Origin: Auraticoccus monumenti
Lineage (GTDB): Bacteria; Actinomycetota; Actinomycetes; Propionibacteriales; Propionibacteriaceae
Length of the DNA: 64,000 nucleotides
NCBI RefSeq assembly: GCF_900101785.1
Contig: NZ_LT629688.1
Location: 3,348,001 to 3,412,000 of the forward strand
Direction: 5' to 3'
Positions within the stretch are counted from its first letter, which is position 1. Each line of letters begins with the position of its first letter. Below the pieces are notes generated by a model that saw only the letters and a list, made by a program, of their open reading frames with translations, did no database searches and was not told the origin of the DNA. The position numbers and the translations under genes are program-made. Positions 60,696 to 64,000 of this stretch are shown here, piece after piece.

Positions 60696-60911
60696 ATGTC
60701 CCTCTCCCTGATCCTCCGCGCGGCCCTGGCCGCACTGGCCGTCGTGCTGGTGACCGCGGTCAGCAACTGCGGCGCAGAGGCGCCGGCTCCCGCGCCCGAC
60801 CAGCAGCAGCAGGCCGAGGACGGAGACGAGGACGGCAGCGGCGAGGACGGCAGCGGCGAGGGCGGCGACGAGAACGGGGACGAGGGCGGCGACGAGGGCG
60901 AGGACGACTGA
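60696..60911 (+). CDS. Small secreted or membrane-tethered protein with acidic tail
   Basis: 71 residues. Starts at ATG 60696 after AAGGAG. A hydrophobic segment (about 5-23) ends VSNC-G, which looks like a lipobox with a non-standard Asn before Cys. After it comes a low-complexity tail of Glu, Asp and Gly (about 40-71) with a net charge strongly negative. No family recognised. It may be a lipoprotein anchoring an acidic, possibly cation-binding, tail outside the cell. TAGCGT at 60656-60661 is a plausible -10. Confidence 0.65.
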   Translation: MSLSLILRAALAALAVVLVTAVSNCGAEAPAPAPDQQQQAEDGDEDGSGEDGSGEGGDENGDEGGDEGEDD

Positions 60912-60916
60912 TCGGG

Positions 60917-61924
60917 TCAGAACTCGCGCACCGGTTCTGACCACCGCCCGGTGGCGGACAGCCAGGTGAGGATCAGCTCCAGACTCTCAGGGTCCAGACG
61001 TGTGCCCGGCTCGTTGTACCCGCTACCCGGCGATGCGGCGATCTCTGCCGTATCGCGCAGATCTTCCTTGAACACGTGATTCGCGTTGGCCGGGAACGCG
61101 AACATCACGTCGTCCATCCCCGCGGCTGCCTCTCTGAGGGGCTCGCCGTCGGCGTGCACATCTACCTGAAGGTCTTTCGCGCCGATCAGCACCAGCGCGG
61201 GGATCTCGATCTCCACGAGCGAATCAGCTGCGGACTCGATCCACAGCTCGCGGCCGAACGGGAGGTTCGCCGGGGTCTCGAAGCTGGCGAGCGCCGTCTT
61301 CACGCTGTCGGGCAGGCTCGGGTCGAGATCCATCGGCTGGCCGGCCGCGTAACGCGCCACCGCTTCGCGAACCCTGGTCATCAGCTCGGGGGCACCGAGG
61401 AGCTGGGGCTGGCGTGCCAGCTGTGACAGCAGCACCGCCTGCATCGGCCGGCCGGGTGGCGCGGCGAGGATGATCCCGGCGAAGGGGACGTCCAGGGTGG
61501 TGGTGGCGTGGTGGAGCACGTGAAGGGTTCCCTCGCTGTGGCCGAGCCCGAAGATCCTCGAGGGGTCCACGCAGTCCTGCCGGGCGAGCACCGTGACGGC
61601 CGCGACCAGCTCGTCGAGGTGCGACTGCATGCTGATCGTCCCGATGAGCTTCGCGGCGTTCTCCCTCGCGTGCGGGCCGGAGGCGCGTTTGTCGTAGCGG
61701 AGGGAGGCGATGCCCGCACCGGCGAAGGCCTCGGCCATGAGTCGGGCGCTGCCGTTGCCGCCGGGCAGCAGCGGCGAGCACCAGTCGCGGTCGGTCGGAC
61801 CGCTGCCGGCGACGAAGACGACGGCCGGGAAGGGCCCCTCACCGTCCGGGCACACCACCGTGCCTTCCATGGTGATGTCGTCCAGCTTCCACGTCACGTC
61901 GGAGGAGTGCGTCATGGCTGTCAT
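60917..61924 (-). CDS. Alpha/beta-hydrolase (dienelactone-hydrolase/esterase-like)
   Basis: 335 residues. Nucleophile elbow GHSEG (S130), oxyanion-side motif AGSGPTDRDW (about 39-48), and later Asp in GAKDLQVDV and His in NANHVFKED. An X-Pro peptidase or esterase-like serine hydrolase, cytosolic; the substrate is unknown. Start either ATG 61924 or ATG 61915. Convergent with the small acidic-tail gene. Base composition here is a little less GC-rich than in the core genes. Confidence 0.82.
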   Translation of the reverse strand: MTAMTHSSDVTWKLDDITMEGTVVCPDGEGPFPAVVFVAGSGPTDRDWCSPLLPGGNGSARLMAEAFAGAGIASLRYDKRASGPHARENAAKLIGTISMQSHLDELVAAVTVLARQDCVDPSRIFGLGHSEGTLHVLHHATTTLDVPFAGIILAAPPGRPMQAVLLSQLARQPQLLGAPELMTRVREAVARYAAGQPMDLDPSLPDSVKTALASFETPANLPFGRELWIESAADSLVEIEIPALVLIGAKDLQVDVHADGEPLREAAAGMDDVMFAFPANANHVFKEDLRDTAEIAASPGSGYNEPGTRLDPESLELILTWLSATGRWSEPVREF

Positions 61925-62246
61925 TCCGTTCTGTCGGGTGATCGGCCGGGGTACGCCCTAACCCGCCCGCTCCGCGGGCGGTGGATGCCAAGAGCGCCCC
62001 GCTACCGCGGGCCCCTTACCAAATTCGTGCCCCCCCCCCGCTCCGCGGGGAGCCACGCGACGGTGCAGGTCAGCTCTGCCAGGTCCACCCCCGACACTGG
62101 AGGCCTGCGGAGCGGGAGTCCTTGACCTGAGTCCCCCCGCTGCGGGCGCGACGCTGCTGGCCGGGCAGCACGCCCGACGCCCCACGATTGTCCTCGCACC
62201 AGGGCAGGCTCAGCCTATGGGGGACAGGGCGCCAGAATCGCCCCCT
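61925..62246. other. Non-coding gap with GC hairpins and a C10 tract
   Basis: 322 bp without a supported gene. A 7-bp hairpin (61963-61969 with 61975-61981, CCGCCCG arm) and two similar CCGCTnCGCGG-like pieces near 62000 and 62038-62050 occur. A run of ten C residues lies at 62030-62039. The stretch marks the switch from high-GC core DNA to the lower-GC genes to its right and may include a terminator for them. Confidence 0.6.
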
Positions 62247-62945
62247 CTAATCTCGCCTACTGCGGCGAGACTTTGTTGACCCGAGTATCACGTTAACTAG
62301 GACCCAGATAACCGCGACAGTTAGCGCCATGACTGGCGCGACGGAACACCGCTTCGTTCTTGAGGCTGCGTCTAGGCGGCGGTTTGTGCGTGGCGACCGG
62401 ATTGCCTCACTAGAAGCCGAGCGGTAATACTTCTCCATTGTAAGGTATTCCGACCTCAACCTCGTCAACATGACGGCCAAGAAGATCAAGCCGACAGGAA
62501 GAATTTTCACAAACAGGTTTCCAAGTATTACTGCATACTTTTGATAAGTCACTATTAATCTGTCAGAACTTTGCAACTGCTGATCAATGGCCTCGGAGAA
62601 ATCGCCGTGAAGAGCAAGGATGCTAGGCAACGTTACGCCTAAAGCAGCACCACCAACTGCACCAACTACGACAGCCGCGTCCCGAAGGTTCGTAGCAGTG
62701 TGGCTTGCAACATCAGCGTATGCATCGGAACGAACGATTGCCATTGTTGACGAACGCGGATCGGGCCATCCACGACGTTTGGGCCATTCGCCCTCGCCCC
62801 GCTTGAGCAACTCGTCATCAGTAGCCGTAAATAGGAGAGGTTGATCACGGTGTTTCGCGTATTCCCTAACATTTTGGGAACCCAACCAAAATGAGACTAT
62901 CGCCAGCAAGAGAGCGACGATTGCTACGACAACAAGAGCCGTCAT
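62247..62945 (-). CDS. Membrane protein of unknown function, low-GC island
   Basis: 232 residues. About four hydrophobic segments: 2-22, 87-109, 140-160 and 208-226. A charged loop (about 25-85) lies after helix 1 and a basic tail (KSRRSRRD) ends the protein. I recognise no family. ATG 62945 overlaps the stop of the upstream gene (ATGA, 4 nt). Its G+C is near 50 per cent, against about 70 per cent in neighbours, and codon choice differs, indicating recent transfer. The stop follows a TCTCGCC/GGCGAGA hairpin. Confidence 0.75.
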   Translation of the reverse strand: MTALVVVAIVALLLAIVSFWLGSQNVREYAKHRDQPLLFTATDDELLKRGEGEWPKRRGWPDPRSSTMAIVRSDAYADVASHTATNLRDAAVVVGAVGGAALGVTLPSILALHGDFSEAIDQQLQSSDRLIVTYQKYAVILGNLFVKILPVGLIFLAVMLTRLRSEYLTMEKYYRSASSEAIRSPRTNRRLDAASRTKRCSVAPVMALTVAVIWVLVNVILGSTKSRRSRRD

Positions 62946-63265
62946 CTGCGTGCCTCATTCAGGCCCAAGGTTGGACGCGGTAACTGTAGGAAAGCAGGTA
63001 GTGATGTCGCATAGTAACAGAGCATTACCACAATGAACCCAGTGAAAAAACAAAGCACCGCGGTAAAAAGCAGAAGAAGAGCCGTTGTCTGAACCCAGGC
63101 ACCCTGCACCTCGACGCTTTCTGCCACAAATAAGGCGACAACTAACGCCACGAAAGTACTACAGCCCAATGCTATGAGCAGAAAAGCGGCTCCACGAACC
63201 AAGAAAAACCGAGGACGATTAAGGCGCACAGTCGTAGTATCCGTAGCCTTCTCTTGCCGCGCCAC
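62942..63265 (-). CDS. Small two-helix membrane protein, low-GC island
   Basis: 107 residues. Two hydrophobic stretches (about 25-48 and 60-86) between a basic head and a short tail. No family recognised. GTG 63265. First gene of a two-gene operon with the 232-residue membrane protein. Low G+C like its partner. Size and pairing resemble small secreted-toxin, holin-like or phage-defence effector pairs, but no motif supports any of these. Confidence 0.68.
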   Translation of the reverse strand: MARQEKATDTTTVRLNRPRFFLVRGAAFLLIALGCSTFVALVVALFVAESVEVQGAWVQTTALLLLFTAVLCFFTGFIVVMLCYYATSLPAFLQLPRPTLGLNEARR

Positions 63266-63516
63266 CCTCCCCGCCCTTCATCTACTGGTCTTTGTGTCTC
63301 ACCCAATCAGCCCGGGGAGTTTACACGCGGCGCTGGTGAGCGCCCAACGCCTCTAGTGTCACCCACATACTCCACTTCCCTTGCGGGGGCTCAGCGCCCT
63401 CGGCCACGCGCACGTGCCCCCGCTCCGGGGTGGCAGAAGCCGCGGGCAAGGCGGTCGCGGGACACCCTCACTCACTCCCCTGTTCCCCGAGCTGGCGGCT
63501 GCGGTCGTGGACCAGT

Positions 63517-63919
63517 GTGCCCGACGGCACCCCGCTCGACGCCGAGGTCGTGATCTACCAGGACGGCCGGCTCAGCTTCGATGCGCTGCAGCAGCGGATG
63601 GCCGCCGGCAGTCGTCGCGCCCCGTGCCTTCGCGAGCGCTGCGGCGACGAGGGCGCCAGCTGCATTGAGGCACCGGCACCGATGCGATGGGGGTCGAGGG
63701 CGTCGTGGCCAAGCGCGCCAGCGCCCGCTACGGCGTCGCTGGCAGCTGGGTGAAGGTCAAGGGCACCGCCAGAGCCTGGAAGGGGTCGTGGGCGCCGTCG
63801 TGGGACCGCTGCAGCGCCCCGAGGCGCTGGTGGTGGGCTCCTGGGCCGAGGACGAGACGCTGCGCATTTTCGGCCAGGCCCCGCTGACTCCTCGCCAGGC
63901 CGATCAGGTCGGGCCGCTA
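63517..63919 (+). pseudogene. Degenerate ATP-dependent DNA ligase remnant
   Basis: Ligase pieces occur in three different frames in order. VPDGTPLDAEVVIYQDGRL with FDALQQRM (63517-63621) matches motif III-IV. GVEGVVAKR...WVKVKG (63690-63779) is motif [23 protein letters not shown] onward (63776-63919) matches the start of the OB domain. Two frameshifts and a deletion between motifs make it non-functional. The active-site lysine motif (KxDG) is not seen. The gap 63266-63516 has nothing definite. Confidence 0.7.
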
Positions 63920-64000
63920 ACTCGACTTGGGCGATCGGCGCATCCTGACCCGATGAAGGGTGCTGGCCAGGGCGGGTGCCGCGGTGTTGGCCGCGACGCC

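Overview
The window is 64 kb of very GC-rich chromosomal DNA with dense coding, many GTG and several TTG starts, and long spurious antisense frames. It reads as a Gram-positive actinobacterium. The evidence is the Rv1823-Rv1829-type gene block, the phosphatidylinositol mannoside cluster, DUF3000, and a coproporphyrin-type heme set. Teichoic-acid-like genes together with PIM genes would fit Propionibacteriales such as Propionibacteriaceae; that placement is inference.

Layout. 1-4128 (minus): DUF881-sbp-DUF881, gcvH, a GarA-like FHA protein, an FtsR-like MerR protein and a bifunctional-nuclease gene cut by the window edge. 4129-5025: non-coding and repeat-rich. 5026-8531 (minus): overlapping HIT hydrolase-pgsA-acyltransferase-pimA, the first steps of PIM lipid synthesis. 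8598-12570: an unknown leaderless gene, thrS and an AlkZ-like protein. 12691-18377: three intracellular carbohydrate enzymes (GH65, GH125, GH36-like). 15178-19850: four tRNA genes. 19952-24304: a NarL-type two-component system, a small membrane protein and a DUF2975/HTH pair. 24406-28230: an unknown toroid-like protein, a sugar-binding lipoprotein and a DeoR/LacI hybrid regulator, with no permease in view. 28415-35791: ald with its Lrp regulator, a 50-residue protein, GAF, dehydrogenase, YihY, CbiX-like, VOC and AraC proteins. 35820-43730: PPK2, a CDP-glycerol-transferase-like protein, a secreted nuclease/phosphatase, TagD, GT2, CDP-alcohol transferase and an O-antigen/teichoic-type ABC exporter. 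43798-49654: msrB, hemQ-hemY-hemE, DUF3000 and RNase D. 50229-53575: fadAB under a palindromic operator. 53660-59173: MFS, sirtuin, secreted GH43 and GH2. 59466-64000: variable DNA with an exonuclease-like protein, an ABC remnant, an acidic small secreted protein, a hydrolase, a low-GC two-gene membrane operon and a decayed DNA ligase.

Themes. The cell-envelope genes fall into PIM lipid synthesis and polyol-phosphate polymer synthesis and export. Carbohydrate use is represented by two glycosidase groups and the permease-less binding-protein cluster. Many genes start 6-8 nt after a TANNNT-like -10 box, so leaderless transcription appears common here.

The best candidates for undescribed biology are the paired-hairpin repeat family at two loci, the permease-less binding-protein/toroid/hybrid-regulator unit, and the low-GC membrane pair.
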